A stretch of 64,000 bases of DNA from Agapetus fuscipes (lineage: Eukaryota; Arthropoda; Insecta; Trichoptera; Glossosomatidae). The notes under the pieces are model-generated. The model saw only the letters and a program-made list of their open reading frames with translations, was not told the DNA's origin and made no database searches. The stretch is from assembly GCA_951799405.1 (NCBI GenBank), contig OX637338.1, positions 1,736,001-1,800,000 of the forward strand, written 5' to 3'. Both the position numbers and the translations under genes were made by a program. This document shows positions 55,973-64,000 of this stretch, in pieces (positions within the stretch are counted from its first letter, which is position 1; each line of letters opens with the position of its first letter).

Positions 55973-56212
55973 AAGTCCTCTGGGAGCTTGGTCGTCGCCG
56001 TAAAAAGCGCCAATTCTCAAGCAAGACCCAGTACTGTAAGGTTGGATAGACCTTTAGTGACCGGTCTTTGGTGAAGGTATATGGATTTTTGACCCAGCGA
56101 AGAGCATACTTGAAAATATAAATGGGATATTTTTTTGTGCTCCGCCGGGATTCAAGCCCACAACCTTCCATTTACGAGTCAGACATGTTAACCACCAGAC
56201 TACGGACAGGTC
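55973..56212 (-). mobile_element. SINE S1, tail-truncated
   Basis: From CCTCTGGGAGCTTGGTCGTC to ACCACCAGACTACGGACAGG, with the B-box complement TGCTCCGCCGGGATTCAAGC. Confidence 0.8.
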
Positions 56213-56274
56213 TAGACTTATAGGTTGGTATGAGGCTAGCCACCTGTATGAGACTGACTGTCAGCCTCATACCA

Positions 56275-56860
56275 ACCTATATCTAATCTAATCTAATCTA
56301 AGCTGCAAGGATATACACCGTTTAAGATTTACATCAAATGCATTCCCACAAGCAGACATGTACAATTTCGCGCTAACACATGCCGCATGTGGACCTACAT
56401 TATAAGAACCCATCTCAAATGAACATAAGCCCTGCAACTCTTGCCGTCCTTCCCTGAGACAGGGGTAAAAAAACGCAACGCAACTAAGCTACACATATAG
56501 TGTAACTTCTTGCCGCGTTATCCCCGAAGGGGTCGCATGTGGCGAGTTGAACCTATTTATTTTTACAGGTAAGGGGGCCGGCCTTACGCCAACCACTTCA
56601 GTTGAAGTGGGGGTTTCTCAGCTCCCTAGGGGGCTGGTACTCATTTCTTGTGAAGGCTGAGTTAATCTTGCCGGTATTTTTATTATGGAGTTTGAAATAA
56701 TCACCGAAATAGGAAATCATTTCTGACACCCTCCTCGGTGGGATTCGAACCCGAGCTCACGGCCGGACTTTGGTTATCGGGTGACATTGGCAAAGTGAAC
56801 CATTTTTTTTACAGTATGGGTGGTCAGCCGCATACCAACCTATAAGTCAAGGAACAGGCC
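56275..56860 (-). repeat. Family C repeat interrupted by SINE S2
   Basis: 56275-56471 (TATATCTAATCTAATCTAAGC to CCTGAGACAGGGGT) and 56782-56860 (GTGACATTGGCAAAGTGAAC to CCAACCTATAAGTCAAGGAAC) are the two parts of one family C copy. An S2 copy sits between them. Confidence 0.85.
56472..56781 (-). mobile_element. SINE S2 with tRNA-like head
   Basis: Reversed S2 from AACGCAACTAAGCTACACAT through CAGTTGAAGTGGGGGTTTCT to GTGGGATTCGAACCCGAGCT (B-box complement) and GGCCGGACTTTGGTTAT. Inserted in a family C copy. Confidence 0.85.
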
Positions 56861-57211
56861 AATGGCCAAGGAATTACATTCTGACACATAAGTTAAGGGC
56901 CCGCGGTGATGAAATGGTTGAGAAGCACTGGGCTAGAGAGCGAGGCATTGATCGGCTCGAGGTAAACCACAAAGTTAGTCGACAAAGCACCCGCTACTCC
57001 ACCTGTAACTTGAGTGCAAGACATTCCACGTAAACTCAACCATGGCGATTACCGCAAAAATCTATGAATACTTTAATAGCGCCGTGAGTGAGCGTTTTAG
57101 GTTCTATATAACTTGTGTTACTCGAAACTTGAGCGTTACCGTAAAATTTTATTAAATTTGAGGTAGCGCACCTCTGCGTAAAATAAATTATTGTTCCTTT
57201 TAATTATGACA

Positions 57212-57653
57212 GTGGACTGGTCCGTAGTTCAGTGGTAACACTTCGGACGATATAAGACATATGACAGAACGACACAGTGAGAAAATGACACATGACAGAA
57301 GGGCGTACAAGGCAACACATGACAGAACATCGCAATAACAGTACATCATATGACAAAACATCACAAGAAAGTCGTTCTGTCAATTATGTTTTTTCATGTA
57401 CCGTTTATTGTGTAGGTCTGTAATCTAGTGGTAATGCTTGGGACTCGTAAATGGAAGGTTGTGGGTTCGAATCCCGGCGGAGCAATATAAAAATATACCA
57501 TTTATATTTTCAAATTTGCTCTTCGCTGGGTTGAAAAATTCATAAACCTTTACCAATGACCGGTCACCAAAGGTCCATCTAGACTTGCAGCAACTGGGTC
57601 TTGCTTGAGAATTGGCGCTTTGTAGCGACGACGACCAAGCTCGTAAAAAGGTC
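57212..57653 (+). mobile_element. SINE S1 split by the minisatellite
   Basis: 57212-57249 is an S1 head (TGGTCCGTAGTTCAGTGGTAA). 57250-57411 is the reversed minisatellite (ATGACAGAACGACACAG units). 57412-57653 is a second, complete S1 head and body (GTCTGTAATCTAGTGGTAAT, GGGTTCGAATCCCGGCGGAG) truncated where S2 begins. Confidence 0.8.
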
Positions 57654-57654
57654 G

Positions 57655-57905
57655 ATAACTCAATTGGTAGAATGCTTGCATTCCATGCCGAGAGCAAGGG
57701 TTCGATGTCAAGGTTTACTCAGCCTTCACAAGAAATGAGAAACAGCCCCCCCGGGAGCTGGGAAACTCCCACTACAACTGAAAGTTGTTGGTGTGAGGCC
57801 GGCTCCCTTACCTGTAAAAATAAATAAGTCCCGAATCGCCACATGCGACTCCTTCGGGGATAACGCATGCAAGAAGTTACACTATATGTGCAGCTTAGTT
57901 GCAAA
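57655..57905 (+). mobile_element. SINE S2 with tRNA-like head
   Basis: Head GGTCGATAACTCAATTGGTA (A box) and AGCAAGGGTTCGATGTC (B box), body GTTTACTCAGCCTTCACAAG to ACTATATGTGCAGCTTAGTT. This copy shows most clearly that S2 is tRNA-derived. Confidence 0.85.
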
Positions 57906-58037
57906 AAATAAAATGCACGTAAACAGAAAAAAATCTATGAAAAGTAAAATACTCACTCCATGCGCTGTGGCGTTTTCAATACATTTTGTTGTTTACGCGA
58001 TGGTTAAGTCTTTAAAGAGACCCCAGGACTCGATTAT

Positions 58038-58130
58038 TCTATAATCTATAATCTAAGCTGCAAAGATATGTTAGCATTTAAGGCTAAAATTAAATGCATG
58101 CCCACAGCCAGGCACGTGTAGGTTCGCGCG
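58038..58130 (-). repeat. Family C 3' fragment
   Basis: TATAATCTATAATCTAAGCTG to GCACGTGTAGGTTCGCGCG, reversed. Confidence 0.7.
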
Positions 58131-58371
58131 ATTAAAAACTCGAAATGCGCACAAGGCGGGGATGACCATTTAAATATAGTATAATAATCTGCCGGATAGA
58201 AATAAACTGTTTAAAGACACGAATGCCGGGGAGTTGTTATTCGTTGCGAAATAGTAATTAAATGTTGGGCGGTTTAAATGACTGAAAGTATTATATGCTG
58301 CAGCGCGACATTATCCGTGAAAAAAATTGGCACCACCTTGACGATATGGCACACCTACTTCCGTTATATAA

Positions 58372-58795
58372 TCATTAATCTAATTTGCAAAAATATTCTA
58401 CGTTTAAGATTCATATTAAATGCATATTTCCATAGGCAGGCACCAGCCCCCTCAGGAGCTGTGAAACCCCCACTTCAAATCAAGTTGTTGGCGTAAGGCC
58501 GGCCCCCTTACATATAAAAATAAATAGGTTCCAATCCTCACATGCGAAACCTTTCGGGGATAACGCGGTAAGAAGTCACACTATATGTGTAGCTTAATTG
58601 CATTGCATATAAGTTCACGCTTACACGTCGTGTCGCATGTGGACTTGCAACATAAAAACTCAATCTCCAATGAACATAAGCCCTGCAATTCTTGCCAACC
58701 TTCCCTGAATCAGGAGTGAAATTGACTAGGTGAACCTTTTTTTTTTGCAGTATGGGTAGTCAACCTCATACAAACCTATAAGTCAAGGAACACAA
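58372..58795 (-). repeat. Family C repeat interrupted by SINE S2
   Basis: 58372-58438 and 58609-58795 are the two parts of a reversed family C copy (CTAATTTGCAAAAATATTCT; TTGCAACATAAAAACTC-type centre to CAAACCTATAAGTCAAGGAA). 58439-58608 is an S2 body fragment on the plus strand. Confidence 0.75.
58439..58608 (+). mobile_element. SINE S2 fragment
   Basis: CAGCCCCCTCAGGAGCTGTG, CAAATCAAGTTGTTGGCGTA and ACTATATGTGTAGCTTAATT; the head is missing. Confidence 0.75.
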
Positions 58796-58867
58796 AGAAT
58801 TAATTACAGTTGACTATATAAAACAAACAATCACTAAGTAAAACGAGAAAATGAAAATATTAAAAAT

Positions 58868-59030
58868 ATGTCATTCTGTTTATGTGTTGTTCTGTCATCT
58901 ATCGTTCTGTCATTGTGGTGCTCTGTCATGTGTCGTTCTAACATGTGTCGTTCTATCATGCGTTGTTCGTTATGTCATGTGTCGTTTTGTCACTGTGTCG
59001 TTTTGCCACTCTCTCGTTTTATCATGGAAT
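58868..59030. repeat. Minisatellite, same 15-bp family
   Basis: Array of GTTCTGTCATGTGTC-type units (GTTGTTCTGTCATCTATCGT, GTGTCGTTTTGTCACTGTGT) ending ATCATGGAATC, compare CATGGAACCC at 52200. Confidence 0.75.
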
Positions 59031-59439
59031 CGCAGGCACGTGCCGCCATATTTAAATTCACAATGTCCAAAGAATTAAAACAACAATCCATTCATTATAA
59101 TGGCTAACGAGAAGCTGGGCAATGCTTCAACATGTGCAAGAGATTATCTGAAGTAAAACAGTTAAGGAGTTTACGAAAAAAATACGACAATTATAACGGC
59201 ACCTCTAGTGGCTGATTGCTCTTCTCCAATTGTTTTTGGTTCAGTTGAAACGTAAGGTTTTGTTCTTGGAGGACAGGGTCACATATAAGGAAGGATGTTC
59301 CTTATAAAGGTGAAGACAGGAAGGTGGTTGAGCAGGCAGGTGAAGCACTAATATAGAATACAACTCAACGTTTAAGGTCTACGAGTACTTCAGTTATTTC
59401 CAATGAATGGACAACTTCAATCTACAATCTTCATGGGTT

Positions 59440-60030
59440 CAATCTTTGGAGAGGACTAAAGACGACCTTGGTCCGCACAGAGAAAAGCCCTTGCAACTCT
59501 TTGCTCTACAGATGGGGATTAACTCCATCTCCAGGGTGTGACTAAACAACGTCAAATGTAGTTTCTGTAGAAAATGTAGATAGTGTAGTTCTTGCATAAT
59601 GCAGATAGTGTAGATTTGCCAATTGACGCAACTGAAATGTGAAGACATGCTGTGCATGAAAAGACACACCACACTCTGAAGTCATGCTTGACGGCAGTTC
59701 CGGGGTGTGGCAAGATGCAGAGGGGGGTTTTTAGTGAGTAAAAATCTCACATACCCTGCCTGCGGAAACAATGGCAGGAATCTTTTGAAGATTTTCCCCT
59801 CTTCAAAAAAAAAGGGTGTGACTGTGGGGCAGAGAATCAGACTGTCCGGCACATAGTGGAGAAGTGCCCTATCAGAAAACACCCTCCTGGCCTGAAATAC
59901 CTCCATGTAGGAGCCGCGTCAGGAGCAGTGAAGTGGATGGAGAGCTTGGATCTTCACCTCTGACGCGGCCCAATGGCCAAGAAATTTGTTGCGCTTGCTG
60001 GTCATACGTAAAGTAAAGTAAGTAAGTAAG
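59440..60030 (+). pseudogene. LINE ORF2 C-terminus with nested insertion
   Basis: 59447-59542 translates LWRGLKTTLVRTEKSPCNSL then LYRWGLTPSPGCD. After the insert, 59817-59960 continues CDCGAENQTVRHIVEKCPIR then PGLKYLHVG and stop. C-x-CG-x5-QT-x2-HI-x3-CP is the cysteine-rich C-terminal signature of many LINE ORF2 proteins. The tail is (AGTA/AAGT)n at about 60000-60030. Confidence 0.8.
59543..59813. mobile_element. 271-bp retro-insertion with 9-bp target duplication
   Basis: GGGTGTGAC is present at 59534-59542 and 59814-59822. The insert ends in a run of nine or more A just before the second copy. This looks like LINE-mediated retroposition of a short sequence. I do not recognise its source. 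Confidence 0.7.
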
Positions 60031-60039
60031 ATGAATAAC

Positions 60040-60470
60040 GAAAACTATAGAAGTGAAAACAGAACCTCTGGCCTAGCTGATGAAACACTAGAGTTGAGGG
60101 GCTGAATAGGTTAAAAGTCACTGTAGCGACAGAAAAACTAAGGGAACAAACTGGTCAGAAAGCTGCCATTACATACGAAAACTCGCCCAGATCCATATCG
60201 AGAGACATTTCATAAATTATTGCCGCAGTGAACAATGCGATGGACTATTTTTATAAAAGCGATGGCAATGATAAGCGATTATGGCTACGCTTTTGTAAAA
60301 AAAATGATGAATTTATATCTATAAATGGATGCTACGAAATGTCAAAGGTCTAAGAATATTTTTGTAAAGAAGCATCAAAATGGTTGTTGTGCTATTTTTT
60401 ATGGTTATAGGAATATGTATGAGCATTCTTCTTTTGACCTTTTATGTACCTACTTTATTTTTTGTATGTT
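60040..60470. other. No gene recognised
   Basis: AT-rich DNA with a reversed trace of the small dispersed repeat seen at 8455 (about 60335-60360). Nothing else. Confidence 0.4.
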
Positions 60471-60476
60471 ATAGTA

Positions 60477-60600
60477 TGAGGTTGGTATGAGGCTTACCAC
60501 ACATACTGTAAAAAATGGTTCATTTTGCCTGTTTCAGGGAAGGTCAGCATGAGTTTTAGAGGGCTTTTGGTTATTTGAGATTGAGTTTTTCATGGCGCAC
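60477..60600 (+). repeat. Family C repeat, partial
   Basis: GAGGTTGGTATGAGGCTTACC, GTAAAAAATGGTTCATTTTG and CCTGTTTCAGGGAAGGTCAG, truncated 3'. Confidence 0.7.
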
Positions 60601-60614
60601 GTTTGTTGTGTATA

Positions 60615-60930
60615 TTCCTTGACTTATAGGTTGGTATGCGGCTGACCACCCATGCTGTAGAAAATGGTTCACTTTGCCAATGTCACCCCTGTTTCAGGGA
60701 AGGTCGTCAGGAGTTGCAGGGTGTACCTATGTCCATTTGAGATTTGGTTTTTATGTTGTAGGTTCACGTGCGACATACTTTTTTTTACGTGCCTGCTTGT
60801 GAGAATGCATGTAATGTGAATCCCCAATGTTACATATCTTTGCAACTCAGATTAGATTAGACGTGTAAGCGTGAATTTATACCTATCTGCTTATGGGAAT
60901 GCATGTAATGCGAATCTTTAATATAAGATA
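60615..60930 (+). repeat. Family C repeat plus a second 3' end
   Basis: A full unit (TTCCTTGACTTATAGGTTGG to TTTGCAACTCAGATTAGATTAG, to 60861) is followed at once by another family C 3' piece (GTGTAAGCGTGAATTTATAC to GCATGTAATGCGAATC). Confidence 0.8.
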
Positions 60931-61517
60931 TATTTGAAAGATTATTTGAAAGAAAGATATACGAAAGATTTTAGACTTCTTTATCCTTCTCGTATATCTT
61001 TGGTCATTGAATTTGGCAGAATACCTTATTAGTTTATAGGTACCTACTGAACATACTTTAACCACTCGTAATCAAAGCTGAAATGATGAACGTACGTCAA
61101 TTAAAAACGTCTTTCAAAGGTTTGATTTCTTCGAGAATTCAGCTGTCTTCTCTGTCCATTGGTTTCCAGATTGATCCTTGATGGCCAGTGGCAACTGAGG
61201 ATTGTACAGCGAGAAGCCTTGTCAGACCATCTTGTTGACAGGTACTGTCCACTCGACTGTCCCTCTACACTGGCCGGCGTCTCGACTAGCTTGTTAGTAC
61301 ATACATACTAGTGCCGCATCTGTCAGGAGAGCGAGTGGCATAATCAATAATTACATAACCCGTTCCCACAAGTCTAGTGAGTGCATTAGTAGCAGAGTGT
61401 ATGTGAATTTGCAATGCTATTTCTTCCCAGAAAATCAACCGAATATACTTTATGAATTCTTTTTTTTATGCCTTTGAGTTGGACCATGTTCTATTCGCAG
61501 TTGATTTGTATCCAGAC

Positions 61518-61550
61518 GTTTCGTTTTTACTAGGAGGAAACATTTTCAAG
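61518..61550 (-). repeat. CTTGAAAAT-hairpin-GAAAC motif
   Basis: On the minus strand, CTTGAAAAT then GTTT-loop-AAAAC and GAAACGTC. A degenerate member of the hairpin series. Confidence 0.4.
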
Positions 61551-61654
61551 TCTAACCAGAATTTTTCAAATCCCTCCGAAGCGAAGCGGTGGCTTTGTTG
61601 TACGCTTTCTGCTTGAGACTGACATATTTAACTTTCTACTTCTACCTTGGTAAT

Positions 61655-61815
61655 TTGATATGAGGTAGGTTGGTATAAAGCTGACCCCCATGCTGTAAAA
61701 ACTTAGTTCACGTGGCCGATGCCACCTCGGTTTAAGTGTAAGCGCGAACTTACATGTGCCTACTTGTGTGCATGCATTAAATATGAGCTTTAATTGTCAA
61801 TTAATCTTTGCACTT
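61655..61815 (+). repeat. Family C repeat, diverged
   Basis: GGTTGGTATAAAGCTGACCC, AAAAACTTAGTTCACGTGGC and AAGCGCGAACTTACATGTGC, with an internal deletion. Confidence 0.55.
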
Positions 61816-62119
61816 ATTTTATTATGAAATACCATTTCTTCTTCTTTTTCTTATTTTTCTTTGTGGCGGATTCCCGCATTCAGCAGGGGCGCCAGTGTCA
61901 AGTTGTTACCATTTGTTGAATATTCCTTTATTGGTTTTGCCGTTTATAGAAGCCTGTCTAAGTCACAAGCCTGGGGTGGAAGTATCGACGGCCGTCAGTA
62001 GATCTTACCGTACCTATTTGGAGATATGATGGATTAAAAGATGGCGGTGCCTAAACAGCTGATTTTTAATTCATATAAAATTGATCAGCTGATTATGTTT
62101 TATTTCATCCTATCTTCAA

Positions 62120-62420
62120 ATATATACGGTGAGAACTATTGACGCGAAGGTTGTCGAGACTTCCACCACAGGGCACATAATGCCGCTAGCCACTCGCTAC
62201 TTGCTATTCATTACTAAACAGATGGACCAGTCGGAACCAGGCTCACCCATTCAAGCTGTGTAGTAGAGGTTTATGTCAGCAAGTTGCCGCTTATGCAACG
62301 CGGATAACCATCATAATTGTCTCATCTGGTCGCCGGGCCGGCTTGTTCAAGCGTGTAAATATTGAATATTACCCTGCCCGCGTCCATGTACGTAAGATAA
62401 TAACTATCTCAGATAGGATC
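62120..62420. promoter_or_regulatory. Repeat-free island upstream of HR38, candidate enhancer
   Basis: No repeat landmark, balanced base composition, and a cluster of binding-site-like words: GTAAATATT (forkhead-like) and AAGATAATAACTATCTCAGATAGG with three GATA cores, of which I quote only AGATAA, CTATCT and AGATAG. Located 17.5 kb upstream of the first visible HR38 exon. Purely inferred. Confidence 0.25.
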
Positions 62421-62519
62421 ACTTGGATATTGCAAATAGCTGATGCAGTACAGGCACATGCAAAGGTGTTGGTACAATCAATTTTATACTAGAAAGTAGC
62501 AATTTGAGTAGACTCTAGA

Positions 62520-62700
62520 ACCTATCTATAATCTAAGTTGCAAAGATATTTTACATGAATTCCAATAAGAAGACACGTATAGATTCGCGCTTACACAAAC
62601 CGCATGTGTACTTACCTACTACGTAAAAACCCAATCTCCAATGAACATAAGCCCTGCAATCTTTGCTGACCTTCCCTGAAATAGGGGGGACATTGACCTC
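62520..62700 (-). repeat. Family C repeat cut by SINE S2
   Basis: TATAATCTAAGTTGCAAAGA to CCTTCCCTGAAATAGGGGGG then ACATTGAC; an S2 copy follows 35 bp later. Confidence 0.7.
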
Positions 62701-62736
62701 AAGACTATTCGACAACTTGTTCTTCACTTCTACGCT

Positions 62737-63050
62737 TCTAAGCTACACATATAGGGTAACTTCTTACACTTTATGTGTAGCTTATGTGGCTAGTGGAGCT
62801 TATTTATTCTTACATGTAAGGAGGCCAGCCTTACGTTTACTACTTCAGTTGAAGTGAGGGTTTCCTAGCTCCCGAGGGGGCTGGCACTCATTTATTGTAA
62901 AGGCTTAGTAAACCATGCCGGTTTTTTTTATTTTTCGGTTTTTTTTAATAAAGACCGAAACGGGAAAATAATTTCCGACACCTTTAATGGGATTCGAAAC
63001 TAAGCTCTCGGCATGGAATGCAAGCACCAACTGAGCTATCGACTGGACAG
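62737..63050 (-). mobile_element. SINE S2 with complete tRNA-like head
   Basis: Reversed S2 from TAAGCTACACATATAGGGTA to GGGATTCGAAACTAAGCTCT and CAACTGAGCTATCGACTGGA. On the minus strand the head reads GTCGATAGCTCAGTTGGTGC (A box) and TTTCGAATCCC (B box). Confidence 0.85.
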
Positions 63051-63239
63051 AGTTTCTAAAATTAGATAATAACGTTATGTTTAGCTTTCCACAATTATTG
63101 TCATTTTTTTATCGAATCCAATTAAGATCCTCATCCGATAAAAATCGCTTAGTTACGCTATCAATTAAAATATAATCGGCGACAGCGTTTCATATTATTT
63201 TTCATCAAGCAATTAGTTTATACTTTTGCCGTATAATTC

Positions 63240-63430
63240 TGAATTAAATTAATGATCCCGTTAGCCTTGGACCATGTAAAGCCTCCCATTCCTCTCCAGG
63301 CTGCTCCTGATTGGCTCGTGCCACCTGCCCGAGGGACAGCCGCTGTCCTCACTCGATCAGTCCACACGTGTGTGATAAAACTTTATCTGCGGCCGTGGTG
63401 ATGTAATTGCAAACGTGTTGTACCTACCCG
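63240..63430. promoter_or_regulatory. GC-richer island with CCAAT and E-box words
   Basis: A 190-bp stretch that is clearly richer in GC than its flanks, with CTGATTGGCTCG (inverted CCAAT box), CACACGTGTGTG (E-box palindrome) and TTATCTGCGGCCG. No coding frame. It could be an HR38 upstream promoter or enhancer; nothing in the window tests this. Confidence 0.25.
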
Positions 63431-64000
63431 AAAGGAATAAATAAGTAAGATTTTTAAATATCGTTTTCATGTAAAAAAATAATGTGATAAGTATCTAGAA
63501 TTCATAAAAATGACAGTTAATACTGATGTGTATATTAATATTTAATGTATAATTTATAGTTATTTTTTATGTTTTTTTTATGGAGTGCAAATTGGCATTT
63601 ACCCTGTCATCTCTTCTTGTTGATATTTTAGAAAATCGATGACAATACAATTTATTCTACTGATTATTTAAAAAAGTTTTACAACGATTATAATCAGAAG
63701 GTGATGAGTTGATGTTTCTATTTGATAAATTGATCAAATGTTTATCATTGAAAAACCATCAGTTCTACTCATGTTTCATTCCAAACAAAAAATAAATTTC
63801 GAATACATTTTTTTTTATTTGCATCTTGCGTGCCATATTTTACCTCTTCAATTTATGGTGACCATATAAGCAAACTGACCCAGTGGCACGGTCCAAGATG
63901 GTTGAAAAAGAAGTATTATAAATTTGGTGTTTGCTTACCATCTTTAGGGATGACCAGTGGCGGGTAATACATGCCGGAATGCAGAAGGCACAAGACAGAA

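Noticed and set aside
57655..57730. tRNA-like sequences with A and B boxes (also at 1519, 21564, 56720, 63000 and elsewhere)
   Set aside because: They cannot form a full cloverleaf with paired acceptor ends and always continue into the same repetitive bodies, so they are SINE heads and not tRNA genes.
1..64000. CRISPR arrays, operons, Shine-Dalgarno sites, origins or prophage
   Set aside because: The window is eukaryotic with spliced genes; direct repeats seen are SINEs, LINEs and minisatellites.

Overview
This is nuclear DNA of an animal, most likely an insect (a hemipteran-type insect is only a guess from the repeat-rich, AT-rich, intron-heavy style). It has spliced genes with GT-AG introns, no bacterial gene organisation, and dense copies of tRNA-derived SINEs, LINE 3' ends, foldback elements and MITEs. 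I assembled four protein-coding genes by hand by joining exons in phase.

Layout. (1) 336-4008, plus strand: the last four coding exons of stathmin, a tubulin-binding helical protein, followed by a likely long 3' UTR. (2) 8047-15877, minus strand: a complete eight-exon SLC22 organic-cation-type transporter of 636 residues. (3) 19172-25465, minus strand: a complete six-exon importin subunit beta-1 of 883 residues. (4) 37822-44800, minus strand: the last three coding exons (599 residues visible) of an NR4A-class orphan nuclear receptor, HR38, with its N terminus lying further upstream, probably beyond the window. The 19 kb from 44.8 to 64 kb has no recognisable exon and is upstream or intronic HR38 territory. 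The four genes do not form a functional unit.

The rest is a graveyard of mobile elements. I separate: family C, a roughly 250-bp repeat with 25-30 copies that is the 3' terminus of a LINE; three tRNA-derived SINE families (S1, S2, S3); several other LINE ORF2 C-terminal fragments; a Penelope-like element remnant; two hAT-type elements, one with a perfect 8-bp target duplication; MITE families with clear terminal inverted repeats (families E, F and I); and foldback elements.

The most intriguing structure is a small hairpin of the form CTGANGAN-stem-loop-stem-GAAAC, found about ten times in otherwise different repeats, mainly foldback elements and the Penelope-like remnant. It looks like a hammerhead ribozyme core but has one extra base after the CTGANGA box in every intact copy. 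Others worth a look: MITEs carrying intact NR4A monomer sites (AAAGGTCA) around the HR38 gene, SINE-SINE and SINE-minisatellite chimeras, several datable nested insertions, and splice-site ambiguities in stathmin, importin and HR38.
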